Below, piece by piece: positions 1 through 8,777 of a DNA stretch of 64,000 bases (the first letter of the stretch is position 1; each line of letters opens with the position of its first letter). A model generated the notes under the pieces. The model was not told the origin of the DNA and ran no database searches. It saw nothing but the letters and a program-made list of their open reading frames with translations. Source of the DNA: Fusobacteria bacterium ZRK30 (GTDB lineage: Bacteria; Fusobacteriota; Fusobacteriia; Fusobacteriales; Fusobacteriaceae); NCBI GenBank assembly GCA_024628785.1, contig CP102405.1, positions 1,116,001-1,180,000 of the forward strand, written 5' to 3'. Position numbers and translations under genes: made by a program.

Positions 1-23
1 AGAGCTAAGTAAGAGACCTTTAA

Positions 24-59
24 ACCTAGAAAATTTTAATTTTCTAGGTTTTTTTTAAC
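24..59 (+). terminator. Rho-independent terminator of an upstream gene
   Basis: An almost perfect inverted repeat (AACCTAGAAAATT and its complement) is followed by eight T. It ends a plus-strand gene that lies before the window. Confidence 0.8.
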
Positions 60-103
60 TCAAATGAAATTAAATAATAATTTTATAGAGAGAGGGAGTA
101 ACT

Positions 104-964
104 ATGAAAAGAATATTAAAATTAATAGTAATATTTATGATTACTACTATACTTGCCTTTGGATCAACAGCATATATTGCCAGTTTTAATACCCTTCACC
201 TGGGATGGAAAAATGATCACAAACAGGAAAAGATAGAGGGGATAGCCAGTATCATATCTTCCTTTGATCTGACAGGTATTCAAGAAGTCATGAAAAAAGA
301 CGAAGTAAAAAAACTGACAAATGAACTGAAAGCCCAGACAGGGATAGAGTGGAGATATCATATCTCTCCCTATGCAGTGGGCAGCAAGAAATACAGGGAA
401 TATTTTGCATATATCTATAGAACAGACAAAGTGAAACTCCTGAAAAAAGGTAAATTTTATCCAGAAGAAGAGAGGGGTAAGTACTTTATGAGGGAACCAT
501 ATGGTGCTAAATTTCAAATGGGAGACTTTAAATTTACCTATGTTTTGGTACATTCGATATTTGGAAAGAAAAAAATCGAGAGGCAGTTGGAAGCTATACA
601 GATGGTCGATGTATATGATTGGTTTAAAGAAGAGTATGATAAGAATAGTGAAGAGAATATAGTTATAATCGGGGGAGATTTTAATATCCCTTCCTATGAT
701 GGTGCTTTTTCTGGTTTTTTAAAGCATAGTGATATGATTGTCGATGCAATACCTCCTAATCAAAAGACAACCATAGGAAAAAATGGTTTGGTATCTAGTT
801 ATGATCATATCTTTTATCCCTATGAATTTATGGAAGGATGGTATACAGGGAGAAACGGAGTATTAGATTTTACAGACAACAATTACAGGGAGATAAGAAA
901 AGTAATCTCAGATCATTTACCTGTATTTATAGAGGTAAATACCACAAGAGACAGGGGAGAATAG
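104..964 (+). CDS. Exported endonuclease/exonuclease/phosphatase (EEP) family protein
   Basis: A 286-aa protein of the DNase I-like EEP fold. Residues 1-24 form a signal peptide, so it probably acts outside the cytoplasm. The family motifs are in order: SFNTLHL (Asn29), GIQEV (metal-binding Glu61), GGDFN (Asp192, Asn194), SYDH near 234 and SDHLPVF (His271, catalytic). EEP enzymes hydrolyse phosphodiester bonds in DNA, RNA, lipids or inositol phosphates; the substrate cannot be read from the sequence. The start is preceded by a GAGGGAG ribosome site. The stop lies one base before the thiN start, so the two genes are probably co-transcribed. Family assignment is secure, role open. Confidence 0.85.
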   Translation: MKRILKLIVIFMITTILAFGSTAYIASFNTLHLGWKNDHKQEKIEGIASIISSFDLTGIQEVMKKDEVKKLTNELKAQTGIEWRYHISPYAVGSKKYREYFAYIYRTDKVKLLKKGKFYPEEERGKYFMREPYGAKFQMGDFKFTYVLVHSIFGKKKIERQLEAIQMVDVYDWFKEEYDKNSEENIVIIGGDFNIPSYDGAFSGFLKHSDMIVDAIPPNQKTTIGKNGLVSSYDHIFYPYEFMEGWYTGRNGVLDFTDNNYREIRKVISDHLPVFIEVNTTRDRGE

Positions 965-965
965 T

Positions 966-1589
966 ATGAAAAAAAAGGCGATAATATTTTTAAGTGGAAG
1001 AGTTAATTTAAAGGCAGACTATTATAAAAATATAAAATACAATGAGTATGATATATATTGTGCAGATGGCGGAGCAAATCATGCTTATAACTTAGGAGTG
1101 ATTCCAAAACTTATATTGGGAGATCTGGATTCTATCACAGAAGAGGTGATATCCCATTATAAAAAATTAGAAGTGAAATTTGAAAAATTCTCTGTATCCA
1201 AAAATTTTACAGATGGTGAATTGATCTTAGAGAAAGTAACGGCTGAATATAAAGATGTTTTAATCCTGGGAGGATTAGGAGGGCGAACAGACCATTTTTT
1301 AACCAACTTGAACCTCTTGGAAAAGTATCAGAATATTACATATGCAGATGAGAATGAGATAATCTTCTGGGTGAAAAAAGATATGGAAATTTGTGGTCAA
1401 AGAGGTAAAACTATCTCCTTTATTCCTCTTACTCCAATAGATTCATTGACATTAAAAGGGTTTACCTATCCGTTGGACAGAGCTGATATTCCCAGGTCCA
1501 GTTCTCTCTGTATGAGTAATATAATAGAGCAGGAAGCTGTACGAATAAAATACAATAACGGTTCCGTTATAGGAATAATTCAGAAATAA
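966..1589 (+). CDS. thiN: Thiamine pyrophosphokinase
   Basis: A 207-aa cytoplasmic enzyme that transfers pyrophosphate from ATP to thiamine to make TPP. The N-terminal half carries the family signature CADGGANHAYNLG followed by the acidic ILGDLDSI motif; GGLGGRTDH in the middle and a C-terminal beta-sandwich region complete the usual two-domain layout. Length is typical for bacterial ThiN. It completes the salvage route for thiamine imported by the TPP-riboswitch operon at 22-27.7 kb, although the two loci are separate. It directly follows the EEP gene with almost no gap and is probably translated from the same mRNA. Confidence 0.92.
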   Translation: MKKKAIIFLSGRVNLKADYYKNIKYNEYDIYCADGGANHAYNLGVIPKLILGDLDSITEEVISHYKKLEVKFEKFSVSKNFTDGELILEKVTAEYKDVLILGGLGGRTDHFLTNLNLLEKYQNITYADENEIIFWVKKDMEICGQRGKTISFIPLTPIDSLTLKGFTYPLDRADIPRSSSLCMSNIIEQEAVRIKYNNGSVIGIIQK

Positions 1590-1660
1590 TTATCAGTATT
1601 TATAGGAAAAACAGAAATAATATAGTATATATATAATATAGAATATAGGAGGTGATTGTG

Positions 1661-1945
1661 ATGATGTATATTACGCTGTTGTTAGTAGTATTGGCTATTA
1701 TAATATTTTATTTGGCAGCACTTTTGGTATTTACGCCCTATGAGGAAGATGATAAATATGTTCTTAAAATTTTGGAATCAGGATACAAACTTCATCTGGT
1801 CGCTACTGGAAAACACGGGATATTAAAAAGAATAACAGATGATAGTGCTAAATTGATATTGACCTTGGTATACTATATCTTAAAGGATAGAAAATATACC
1901 GACAGTATTGAAACTAAAAATGAAGATGAAGACGATAATAATTAA
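1661..1945 (+). CDS. Small single-pass membrane protein of unknown function
   Basis: About 94 aa. A long hydrophobic N-terminal segment (about residues 3-25) is followed by a charged soluble part and an acidic tail rich in Glu, Asp and Asn. I chose the ATG at 1661 because a perfect AGGAGG (1647-1652) lies eight bases before it; an upstream in-frame GTG at 1652 overlaps that site. It sits after thiN and before a strong terminator, so it is the last gene of this transcript. I do not recognise the family. Confidence 0.65.
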   Translation: MMYITLLLVVLAIIIFYLAALLVFTPYEEDDKYVLKILESGYKLHLVATGKHGILKRITDDSAKLILTLVYYILKDRKYTDSIETKNEDEDDNN

Positions 1946-1988
1946 AAAAATCCCAAAATAGTAATCTACTATTTTAAGGGATTTTTTT
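1944..1988. terminator. Bidirectional Rho-independent terminator
   Basis: AAAAAAATCCC pairs with GGGATTTTTTT around an inner AAAATAGTA/TACTATTTT stem. A-run and T-run flanks let it work for both the plus-strand genes before it and the minus-strand yfcE/galE pair after it. Confidence 0.8.
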
Positions 1989-1996
1989 AATATTTA

Positions 1997-2016
1997 GGAT
2001 GCAGCATCACGTTGCC
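1997..2016 (+). repeat. Intergenic palindrome repeat, copy A (variant)
   Basis: GGATGCAGCATCACGTTGCC followed by six T. It matches the repeat family with core GCAACGTCACGTTGC, with two changes in the left arm. It lies just past the yfcE stop codon. Confidence 0.65.
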
Positions 2017-2020
2017 TTTT

Positions 2021-2557
2021 TTAATATTCAATAGATTTAAAGGTTTGACCATCTAGATCTTTAATTTCCCAAGAGGAGGAAGTTAGGATTCCATATGAAT
2101 TGGAATTTCCACCCTTTGGAAGGGTTATAGATCCCGGGTTAAATATAAAGATATCTTTTTTTTCTGCCAATGGCAGGTGGGTGTGGCCGGAGATCAGAAT
2201 ATCACCCTCACCTATGGGAAGTTTTTCCTCGGTAAAGAGGTGACCGTGGGTAGCAAAGATACGTTTATTTCCTAAAAATAAATTAGTGAAATCACTCATA
2301 ACAGGAAACTCTAAAAGCATCTGGTCTACTTCGCTGTCACAGTTTCCCCTCGTAGCTATGATCTTATTCTTATAGAGATTCAATTTTTCAGCAACTAACT
2401 TTGGGTTGTAATCTGTAGGAAGGGGATTACGTGGTCCATGATAAAGGATATCTCCTAATATGAGGATGTAATCTGCCGCCTCTCTCTTAAAACATTCCAA
2501 TGCTTTTTCCAGGTAGTAAATTGAACCATGTATGTCTGACATAACAAATATTTTCAT
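2021..2557 (-). CDS. yfcE: YfcE-type metallophosphodiesterase
   Basis: A 178-aa cytoplasmic calcineurin-like phosphoesterase. The metal-binding motifs of the family are all present: MSDIHG near the N-terminus, GDILYHG, RGNCD, ATHGH and SGHTH. E. coli YfcE hydrolyses phosphodiesters in vitro, but its natural substrate is not settled. The gene starts one base after the galE stop on the same strand, so both are likely on one transcript ending at the terminator at 1944-1988. The gene symbol is by family resemblance. Confidence 0.85.
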   Translation of the reverse strand: MKIFVMSDIHGSIYYLEKALECFKREAADYILILGDILYHGPRNPLPTDYNPKLVAEKLNLYKNKIIATRGNCDSEVDQMLLEFPVMSDFTNLFLGNKRIFATHGHLFTEEKLPIGEGDILISGHTHLPLAEKKDIFIFNPGSITLPKGGNSNSYGILTSSSWEIKDLDGQTFKSIEY

Positions 2558-2558
2558 C

Positions 2559-3566
2559 TTAGTATCCCTCTGGGTTATTAGATTGCCATTTCCATGAATC
2601 TCTGCACATATCTTCTAAAGTTTTTTCAGTTTTCCAGTTTAATTCCTTTAAAGCTTTTTCAGAGTTAGCATAACAAGTAGCCACATCTCCAGCTCTTCTT
2701 TCTACTAATTCATATGGAATCTTTACATTGTTTACTTTCATAAATGTATTTACCAGGTCCAGAACGCTGATCCCATCTCCAGTTCCTAAGTTATATGCTT
2801 CTACACCGGTTTTATCTTTGAACCTTTCCAGTGCTCTGATATGACCAATAGCCAGATCAACCACATGGATATAATCCCGGACTCCAGTTCCGTCATGGGT
2901 GTCGTAGTCAGATCCAAAGACACTTAATTTCTCCCTTTTTCCTACAGCTACCTGGGTGATATATGGCATTAAGTTGTTTGGAATACCATTTGGATTTTCC
3001 CCGATCCTCCCGCTTTCATGGGCACCGATAGGATTGAAATATCTCAGAAGGGCAATTCCCCACTGATCATCAGAGATATACAGGTCATTTAAGATCTGCT
3101 CTATCATAAGTTTTGTGCTGCCATATGGGTTTGTAGCACTTAGAGGCATAGTTTCTAATAGTGGTGATGTGTTGTTTAATCCATATACAGTTGCAGAAGA
3201 ACTGAAGACGATCTTTTTAACACCATGGTTTTTCATTACTTCACATAGAATAAATGTAGTTGTCAGGTTGTTATGGTAGTATTCGATAGGTTTTGCTACC
3301 GATTCTCCTACTGCTTTATACCCTGCAAAATGAATTACAGCATCTATTTTATTCTCTATAAATATTTTATTTAAATTATCTTTGTCTAACAGGTCGATCT
3401 CGTAAAATTTAAATTCCTTCCCTGAGATCTCTTTTATCCTATCTAATACCTTTGGATTACTGTTGGAAAAATTGTCTGCAATAACTACCTCATAGTTTTC
3501 TTTTAATAATTCGATTACTGTGTGGGAACCTATGTATCCGGCTCCTCCAGTTACTAATATTTTCAT
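2559..3566 (-). CDS. galE: UDP-glucose 4-epimerase
   Basis: A 335-aa cytoplasmic short-chain dehydrogenase/reductase that interconverts UDP-glucose and UDP-galactose using bound NAD. The Rossmann motif TGGAGYIGSH spans residues 6-15, the catalytic pair is Tyr148 and Lys152 in YGSTK, and the SSSATVYG segment holds the catalytic Ser/Thr. Length is normal for GalE. An AGGAGGTAAAG ribosome site precedes the ATG. It is first of a two-gene unit with the YfcE-type gene. No other galactose genes are in the window, so it may serve envelope polysaccharide synthesis. Confidence 0.95.
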   Translation of the reverse strand: MKILVTGGAGYIGSHTVIELLKENYEVVIADNFSNSNPKVLDRIKEISGKEFKFYEIDLLDKDNLNKIFIENKIDAVIHFAGYKAVGESVAKPIEYYHNNLTTTFILCEVMKNHGVKKIVFSSSATVYGLNNTSPLLETMPLSATNPYGSTKLMIEQILNDLYISDDQWGIALLRYFNPIGAHESGRIGENPNGIPNNLMPYITQVAVGKREKLSVFGSDYDTHDGTGVRDYIHVVDLAIGHIRALERFKDKTGVEAYNLGTGDGISVLDLVNTFMKVNNVKIPYELVERRAGDVATCYANSEKALKELNWKTEKTLEDMCRDSWKWQSNNPEGY

Positions 3567-3678
3567 AACTTTACCTCCTGCCTATGGCAAAATATTTTGT
3601 ATTGATTTTAAAATCATTATACCATAAAGAGAAAAAACTTTCCTAAGGTATATAGGGGTTTGAGTTATATTTAATAAT

Positions 3679-3727
3679 AAAAAAAGAACCCTTAAACCAT
3701 ATATTATAGTTTAAGGGTTCTTTTTTT
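3679..3727. terminator. Bidirectional terminator between galE and a small ORF
   Basis: AAAAAAAGAACCCTTAAAC and its complement form a long stem with an 11-base loop and a T-run on both strands. On the minus strand it lies 21 bases after the small ORF at 3748-3870. Confidence 0.8.
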
Positions 3728-3747
3728 ACTTTAGCTCAAGTATAGTT

Positions 3748-3870
3748 TTAAATTTTATGTATGTTAATCGGTATTTTTTTATTTCCTCTCCCATGACCGT
3801 CGTATTCATTACACAAAACTAAGGTAAAAAGCATTAAAAATCCAATGCAAACTAATGATTTTCTATTCAC
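3748..3870 (-). CDS. Small secreted or lipoprotein-like peptide, 40 aa
   Basis: A GTG-initiated ORF of 40 aa with a strong AAAGGAGG site eight bases upstream. The N-terminus (MNRKSLVCIGFLMLFTLVLC) looks like a signal peptide, with Cys20 at a lipobox-like position (LVLC, not a perfect match). The remaining 20 residues are polar and basic. A terminator follows on the same strand. Good translation signals, a signal-like N-terminus and a terminator support a real gene; I do not recognise a family. The rest of the 3567-3935 gap shows nothing else. Confidence 0.5.
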   Translation of the reverse strand: MNRKSLVCIGFLMLFTLVLCNEYDGHGRGNKKIPINIHKI

Positions 3871-3935
3871 AGATAAAACCTCCTTTGTTTTAATTAGATT
3901 ATTTAAATGATGATGGTCTTACTTAACTATTTTTT

Positions 3936-4814
3936 TTAATTATATCCTTTTTTTGATATAAAAATACCTATAAGAGTTATAAAGACACCTAAAATTTCAA
4001 GAGATGAGAGTCTTTCGTTAAATATAATGAAAGAATATATCGCTCCTATAACTGGCTGAGATAAAATTAAAACAGATGAAAGTGTCACTGAAACCTTTCC
4101 TAAGCAATAACTTAATAACCCTTGTCCTCCAATTTGTGAAACGAAAGCTAGACCTATTAATGGGTAAAAATCAGTAAATGTTAAAGGTATTTTGATTTTT
4201 TCCATAGTTAATCCGGCTATCAATAAAACTAAACAACTACTCAAACCGCTTATAAACATTATATCTAATGATTTAACTCTTTTTCTTACTTTATAAACCG
4301 TTAACAAAAATAAAGCATAAAAGATTGATGTTAAAAAAGCTAAAAGATCACCTTTATAATTTTCTGTATTAGGATTAATTTTTCCGTACATTAATAAAAT
4401 TACTCCCATTAAAACAATTCCTAATCCTAAAAAAAATAATTTAGGAATCTTTTCTTTAAATATAAAATAAGAAATTGGAACTATAGTAAAAGGTACTAAA
4501 TTAGCTAATAAATTACTATTTGCTACTGTTGTTAAATGAAAGGATATATTCCATAAAATTAAATCACATGCTAAAAATACTCCTGCCAGTAAAATCAAAA
4601 TAAAATCTTTTTTATCAATTTTGCTTAAATTTTTTTTTACAACAGGAAATAAAATAGGAAGAGAAAATAAAACTCTATAAAACCCTGTCATTACAGGTGG
4701 AACAGTGCTTAATTTTACAAAAATCCCGCCTGTTGCTAAAAAACAAATTGCTATAATTATTAAAAGTAAATATTTAACATTTCCTTCTTTTGTTAAAGTA
4801 AGTGTTTTAGTCAT
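3936..4814 (-). CDS. EamA/DMT-superfamily permease
   Basis: About 292 aa with ten predicted membrane segments arranged as two repeated EamA units, typical of drug/metabolite transporters that export amino acids or other small metabolites. I chose the ATG at 4814 (MTKTLTLTKEGN) over an upstream in-frame ATG at 4856 because it overlaps the stop of the preceding AlaX-type gene by eight bases and is preceded by GGGAAG. That layout suggests translational coupling. Its pairing with a trans-editing protein hints at export or tolerance of an amino acid or analogue; this is inference. The 3.9-5.9 kb segment is more AT-rich than galE. Confidence 0.8.
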   Translation of the reverse strand: MTKTLTLTKEGNVKYLLLIIIAICFLATGGIFVKLSTVPPVMTGFYRVLFSLPILFPVVKKNLSKIDKKDFILILLAGVFLACDLILWNISFHLTTVANSNLLANLVPFTIVPISYFIFKEKIPKLFFLGLGIVLMGVILLMYGKINPNTENYKGDLLAFLTSIFYALFLLTVYKVRKRVKSLDIMFISGLSSCLVLLIAGLTMEKIKIPLTFTDFYPLIGLAFVSQIGGQGLLSYCLGKVSVTLSSVLILSQPVIGAIYSFIIFNERLSSLEILGVFITLIGIFISKKGYN

Positions 4815-5559
4815 AATAAAACTTCCCAAAATCTTTAGAAGGTTCAAATGTTGCAATAACTCTCTCTGCTTCAGAGCCTAAAGTTCTTCTTTTTAATTTA
4901 AAATCTTTAATAATCCCTGTATTTAAAAAATGTGTTCCACCACATGGCATTACATAACCATTACATTCCCAATATATGGCTTCTTTTTCTTCTGAATGTG
5001 AATATAATTTTATTTCTTTATTTTCATTTGCCAATTTCATCACCTTTTCATAAACTTTTTTTAGTTCTTCCTGAGTAAATTTTTCATCTAATTTAAAATC
5101 TAATCGCGCTGATTTTTCTGAAATCTTTGCTCCGTAAATCCTAAGGGACAAATCTTCTTTTCTAATTTCATTTAAAGCCATTAAGACTAAATGAATTCCC
5201 GTGTGATTTAAAGTAGCCATAGCTCTTCTTTGCTTATCCACCTCTATCTTTACCCGATCTCCTACTTTAAAAAAATTATTATTTTTTACGTTATCTACAT
5301 AGTGCAAAATTTCATTTTCAACTTCTATATTTGGGAAATCATTTATTTTTATTTTTCTGCCTTTTAATTTCTTAGTATCAAAAAAATTAATTTCCTTATT
5401 ATCATTTAACTTGATTATTTTACCAATATCTCCTACTTGCCCTCCTCCTTCTGGATAAGCTATTGTATCTTTTAAAATAATTCCTTCTTCTAGTATTTTT
5501 AAGATTTCTGTTTCGTAACTTAGTAAAAATGGACTCTTATAAAAAAATTTTCCTGTCAT
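4807..5559 (-). CDS. AlaX-type alanyl-tRNA editing protein
   Basis: A 250-aa stand-alone relative of the AlaRS editing domain, which hydrolyses Ser- or Gly-tRNA(Ala) in trans. Visible features are the PEGGGQ glycine motif at 36-41, a zinc-site HxxxH (His119, His123) and CGGTH (206-210), which supplies the other zinc ligands. Length fits AlaX-M/L proteins. An AGGAGGAG ribosome site precedes the ATG. It is co-directional and overlapping with the DMT permease. Substrate could be Ser-, Gly- or another mischarged tRNA(Ala); the sequence does not decide. Confidence 0.85.
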   Translation of the reverse strand: MTGKFFYKSPFLLSYETEILKILEEGIILKDTIAYPEGGGQVGDIGKIIKLNDNKEINFFDTKKLKGRKIKINDFPNIEVENEILHYVDNVKNNNFFKVGDRVKIEVDKQRRAMATLNHTGIHLVLMALNEIRKEDLSLRIYGAKISEKSARLDFKLDEKFTQEELKKVYEKVMKLANENKEIKLYSHSEEKEAIYWECNGYVMPCGGTHFLNTGIIKDFKLKRRTLGSEAERVIATFEPSKDFGKFYYD

Positions 5560-5575
5560 AATAATAATTCTCCTC

Positions 5576-5940
5576 CTAAATTTTTATTCTCATAATTTCT
5601 TTATTTTTATGTCTTAGTAGATACTCTCCCTCTTTAATAAAAATATTATTTAATACTAATGAATTATCTATATTTTCAAAATTTAATTTTTTTGAATTTT
5701 TTAAAATTTCTATTTCAGATAAGATAACGGATTTTTTTGTCAAAATAAAATGAGAGTTATTTATTTTTGAATGATCTGACAAAATAACATCAGCTCCATA
5801 TTCTTTTAAAGTGTTAATTTTATCTTTACTAAAAGTATCTGGAATTACTAATTTTAAATTATATCCTCTTTTTAATGCTGTTATAGCTAATCCTAATTCC
5901 AGTATCTCCCCTTGTTGCTTCAATTAAAGTGTCTCCTTTT
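5576..5940 (-). pseudogene. Remnant of a cysteine synthase-type PLP enzyme
   Basis: An open frame of 115 codons carries the family-like stretch GLAITALKRGYNLKLVIPD followed by KINTLKEYGADVIL, matching the region just after the SGNTG phosphate-binding loop of cysteine synthase/CBS. Just upstream, in another frame, the DNA reads DTLIEATRGDTGI, the loop itself, so a frameshift near 5890 separates the two. The usual N-terminal third with the PLP lysine and the C-terminal half are missing, and the fragment abuts the neighbouring gene. I read it as a decayed fragment, not a functional enzyme. Confidence 0.65.
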
Positions 5941-5942
5941 TT

Positions 5943-7162
5943 TTATAGATCAATATTTTTAATTAAAAGAAATGCTTCGTATTCCATATTATTATTAAGA
6001 TAATATTTTAATATATAAATAATAAATTCTGAACTTAAATATTTTAATTCAATTTGTTTAATATGTTTTATGAGCTTTTCCTGTTTTAGAGGTCTTTTCC
6101 CATAGAGAACAACCAGGTGCTTAATACTTTCTAGATGTTTTTCAAAACTAAAAGAAGTATTGGGTAAACTTATTTTAAAACTAATCTCTTTTTCAAATGC
6201 TTCTGCAGCTTTTGTTTTTTCTCCCAAACATAAATAAACTAACCCTATATTCCAATAAGTTTGATAGAAAGTCTCCCCTTGGAGGTGGGTTAAAACAGTT
6301 TCTAATTTTTTTAAAGTATTTATCATAAGGGTTTCATATTTCATGTCTCTGGCACAGGAAAGAATATTGACATAGCATATTTCTAGTTCCTTATAATTTG
6401 TAGGATCACTCACCCTTTTTTTGAAATATTCAATGGCTTTTTCATATTTTCCTAAGTTTTGATAGCAAATCCCCAGATTATTATAAGAATGGTAGTAGTG
6501 TTTTGTAATCTCCTGCATATTAGTAACAATTTCAAAACAGGTAACAGCTCTCCTATATTTTTTAGTTCTCAAAAGGTTTACTCCGGTATTATAAGCGAGG
6601 AGAGCCTTTGTTTTATATGGAGCTGTATCGATTTTTTTATGATATCTCAGGTAGATATCATAGTAAGTTCAATTTTTTCTAATCTGATGATTTCAATTAA
6701 AACAGAGTAGAAAAGAGCAGGGCAGGAGAAATTATTTAAAAGATCATAATAGATCTTTAAAGCTTCTTCTTTTTCACCTGTTTTTTGTTCATATTTTGCT
6801 GTGATATAACGGTATTTGCAGCTGTGAACTTCGCTTTCTCCTTCAAATAACTCTATCTCTTCTTGTTTTTCTTTGGAATAGATACTTTTATTTATAATAC
6901 TGTCATCGACTAATTTTTCCAACTCCTGCCGGGGAGTTAAAAATACAAAATCAGATATCTCATCTATAGTAATGACTTTATTTATTCCTCTTTCTTGGAA
7001 AACTCTATTGAAAGAATCAACCAGTAAAGGGATATGTTTTTCTTTAAAAGAATTATGCCCTTTTTTTATTTTGGTGAGATAAGTAGAACTAATTCCTTTA
7101 CATCCCAGTTCTTTTAAAGTTATTTTATATATTTTAGCTATTTGAAATATTTTATTTTCCAT
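5943..7162 (-). pseudogene. HTH-TPR transcriptional regulator, split by a frameshift
   Basis: Two frames read as one protein of about 405 aa. The N-terminal part (7162 to 6647, 171 aa) starts with a helix-turn-helix-like segment. The C-terminal part (to 5943) contains tetratricopeptide repeats such as SYNNLGICYQNLGKYEKAIEYF. Between them the C-terminal frame stays open upstream of its first usable start, reading YDIYLRYHKKIDTAPYKTKA, and a single missing base around 6653-6668 explains the break. The layout resembles peptide-responsive Rgg/PlcR-type regulators (family knowledge). It is divergent from the peptide/radical SAM locus and may have controlled it. It may be inactive, or the break may be an assembly error. 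Confidence 0.65.
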
Positions 7163-7235
7163 AATAACCTCCCGAATGATACCAATATTGTATAATGGAT
7201 TTCAGATTTTTTCGAACAAAATTGATTTTATGGCA

Positions 7236-7271
7236 AAAACTGAATAGAATCGTGTTAAAAAATTCAGTTTT
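7236..7271. promoter_or_regulatory. Inverted repeat in the divergent promoter region
   Basis: AAAACTGAAT at 7236-7245 is exactly complementary to ATTCAGTTTT at 7262-7271. A second repeat, TAATTCT/AGAATTA, lies at 7317-7339 over a TATAAT-like -10. Both sit between the HTH-TPR regulator and the small peptide gene and are candidate operator sites. No good -35 is visible, which would fit an activated promoter. Confidence 0.35.
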
Positions 7272-7389
7272 GAAGTTTTTAGATAAAAAGTTCTTATTTC
7301 TTTATATTTAAAAGTATAATTCTATCATAATAAGAATTACAATATGTAAAATAATTTATAAATCACTTTTTTAAAGAAAGGAGGACTGA

Positions 7390-7479
7390 ATGAAAATAAT
7401 CGTTATACCTAAAAATGAAGCATTTGAAATGGAAGCTAGACATAATTGTTGTAATGGAAATACAGGTGGTGCAAGTTAA
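7390..7479 (+). CDS. Putative RiPP precursor peptide, 29 aa, with a Cys-Cys core
   Basis: A 29-codon ORF with a strong AAGGAGG site five bases before its ATG. The first 18 residues (MKIIVIPKNEAFEMEARH) would be the leader and the end, NCCNGNTGGAS, the core, with adjacent Cys20-Cys21 and a Gly/Asn/Ser-rich tail. It lies 127 bases before a radical SAM/SPASM maturase and ahead of an ABC exporter, the usual context of ribosomally made, modified peptides. The basic PK-type leader vaguely resembles short Cys-rich precursors of clostridial radical SAM systems, but I cannot name a family. Function unproven. Confidence 0.6.
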   Translation: MKIIVIPKNEAFEMEARHNCCNGNTGGAS

Positions 7480-7517
7480 ATTTAGTTTAAATTAAATTGT
7501 AATTCTTATATTCAAAA

Positions 7518-7565
7518 ATCTAAAAATTGTATTTCTAAAATAAAAATGAAATACAATTTTTAGAT
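7518..7565. terminator. 18-bp hairpin between precursor and maturase genes
   Basis: ATCTAAAAATTGTATTTC pairs perfectly with its complement across a 12-base loop. No U-tract follows at once, so it may be an attenuator or mRNA-stabilising hairpin rather than a strong terminator. Such hairpins commonly raise precursor expression over enzyme expression in RiPP operons. Confidence 0.5.
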
Positions 7566-7605
7566 AATTTCAATAATTTTATAGTAAATTAAAAAGGAGA
7601 AAGCA

Positions 7606-8777
7606 ATGTTAAATTCAATTTTTAATATTCCATTTCATAATGGAAAATATATATTTAATTCTAAAAATGGTGGAATAGTAGAGTTACCTAAGGATAACAA
7701 ATTTAAAGATGAAGAAATAGCTTATTTAAAAGAACATGATTTTATAGTTGAAAATAATGAAAAAGAAGTTGAGGAATTGCTGAATGAAACTCTAGAATTT
7801 ATAAATCGAGACATCGAAACATTAGAAATTACGATACAGTTAACTGAAGAATGTAATTTTTCTTGTGTCTATTGTTATCAAGAAAAAAAAATTAAGGAAA
7901 TTACTTTTGATAAAGCGAATTCTATATTGGGAACATTTCGTAAAATTCTGAGTGTACACAAAATAAATACAATTAATGTTCATTATTTTGGAGGAGAACC
8001 TCTTTTAAAAAAAGATATGATTTATTATTTAGATTTAAATTTAAAAAAAATGGCAAAAGTTTATAATTTAAAATATCATGCATATTTAACAACAAATGGA
8101 TATTTTTTAGATGAGAAATTGTTAAAAAATATTGAATTTGAAAAAATAAAAATAACAATTGAGGGATTAAAGCAGACACATAATATGCTAAGAAAATCTG
8201 AATCTCCAAATTTTGATATAATCATGAAAAATATTGAAAATACTATTCTTTATATAAAAAAACTAGAAATAAGAATAAATTTGTGTGGTGAAAATATAGA
8301 TGAGTTTGAAAAATTAGTTGATTTAATCTATACTAAATTTGATAAAACTAGAAATAAAATAAAAATAGACATTTCACATATGCTTAAATATAACCCTACA
8401 GATAAATTTACTCAACTTAGTCTTGAAGAATTTTCTAAATTTAATTTATTTGCAAGAAAAAAATACAAGAAAAAGGTTTTAAATTGTTGATACCAAAAAG
8501 AATAAAACATCCTTGTTCATTTATATTTAAGAGAGCTATTGCTTTAGATCCTAATTTAAATATTCAATTTTGTAGTGGAGAAGAGGTCTCTTTAAATGAA
8601 CCTTTTAACTCTCAATACTTTATAAAAAAAGAAGACTTTGTCCTTCCTAAGGAGTGTAAACTTTGTAATATTTTACCATTATGTCTTGGAGGGTGTCCTA
8701 TTAGAAAAAAAAATATAGGATTAGCATGTATTCCTGAAAAATTTATAATTAAAGATATTTTGGAGAGCGTTATATGA
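7606..8777 (+). pseudogene. Radical SAM/SPASM peptide maturase, frameshifted at an A7 run
   Basis: The N-terminal piece (7606-8490) has the CxxxCxxC cluster (Cys83, Cys87, Cys90 in CNFSCVYC) and GGEP at 129-132, which mark a radical SAM domain. The C-terminal piece (8484-8777) holds a SPASM-like Cys array (CKLCNILPLCLGGCP) for auxiliary iron-sulfur clusters. Between them the downstream frame is open upstream and reads KKIQEKGFKLLIPKRI; one extra A in the A7 run near 8458-8464 would join both into about 390 aa. The protein would modify the peptide at 7390. The homopolymer position allows for phase variation, true decay or a sequencing error. Confidence 0.7.
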
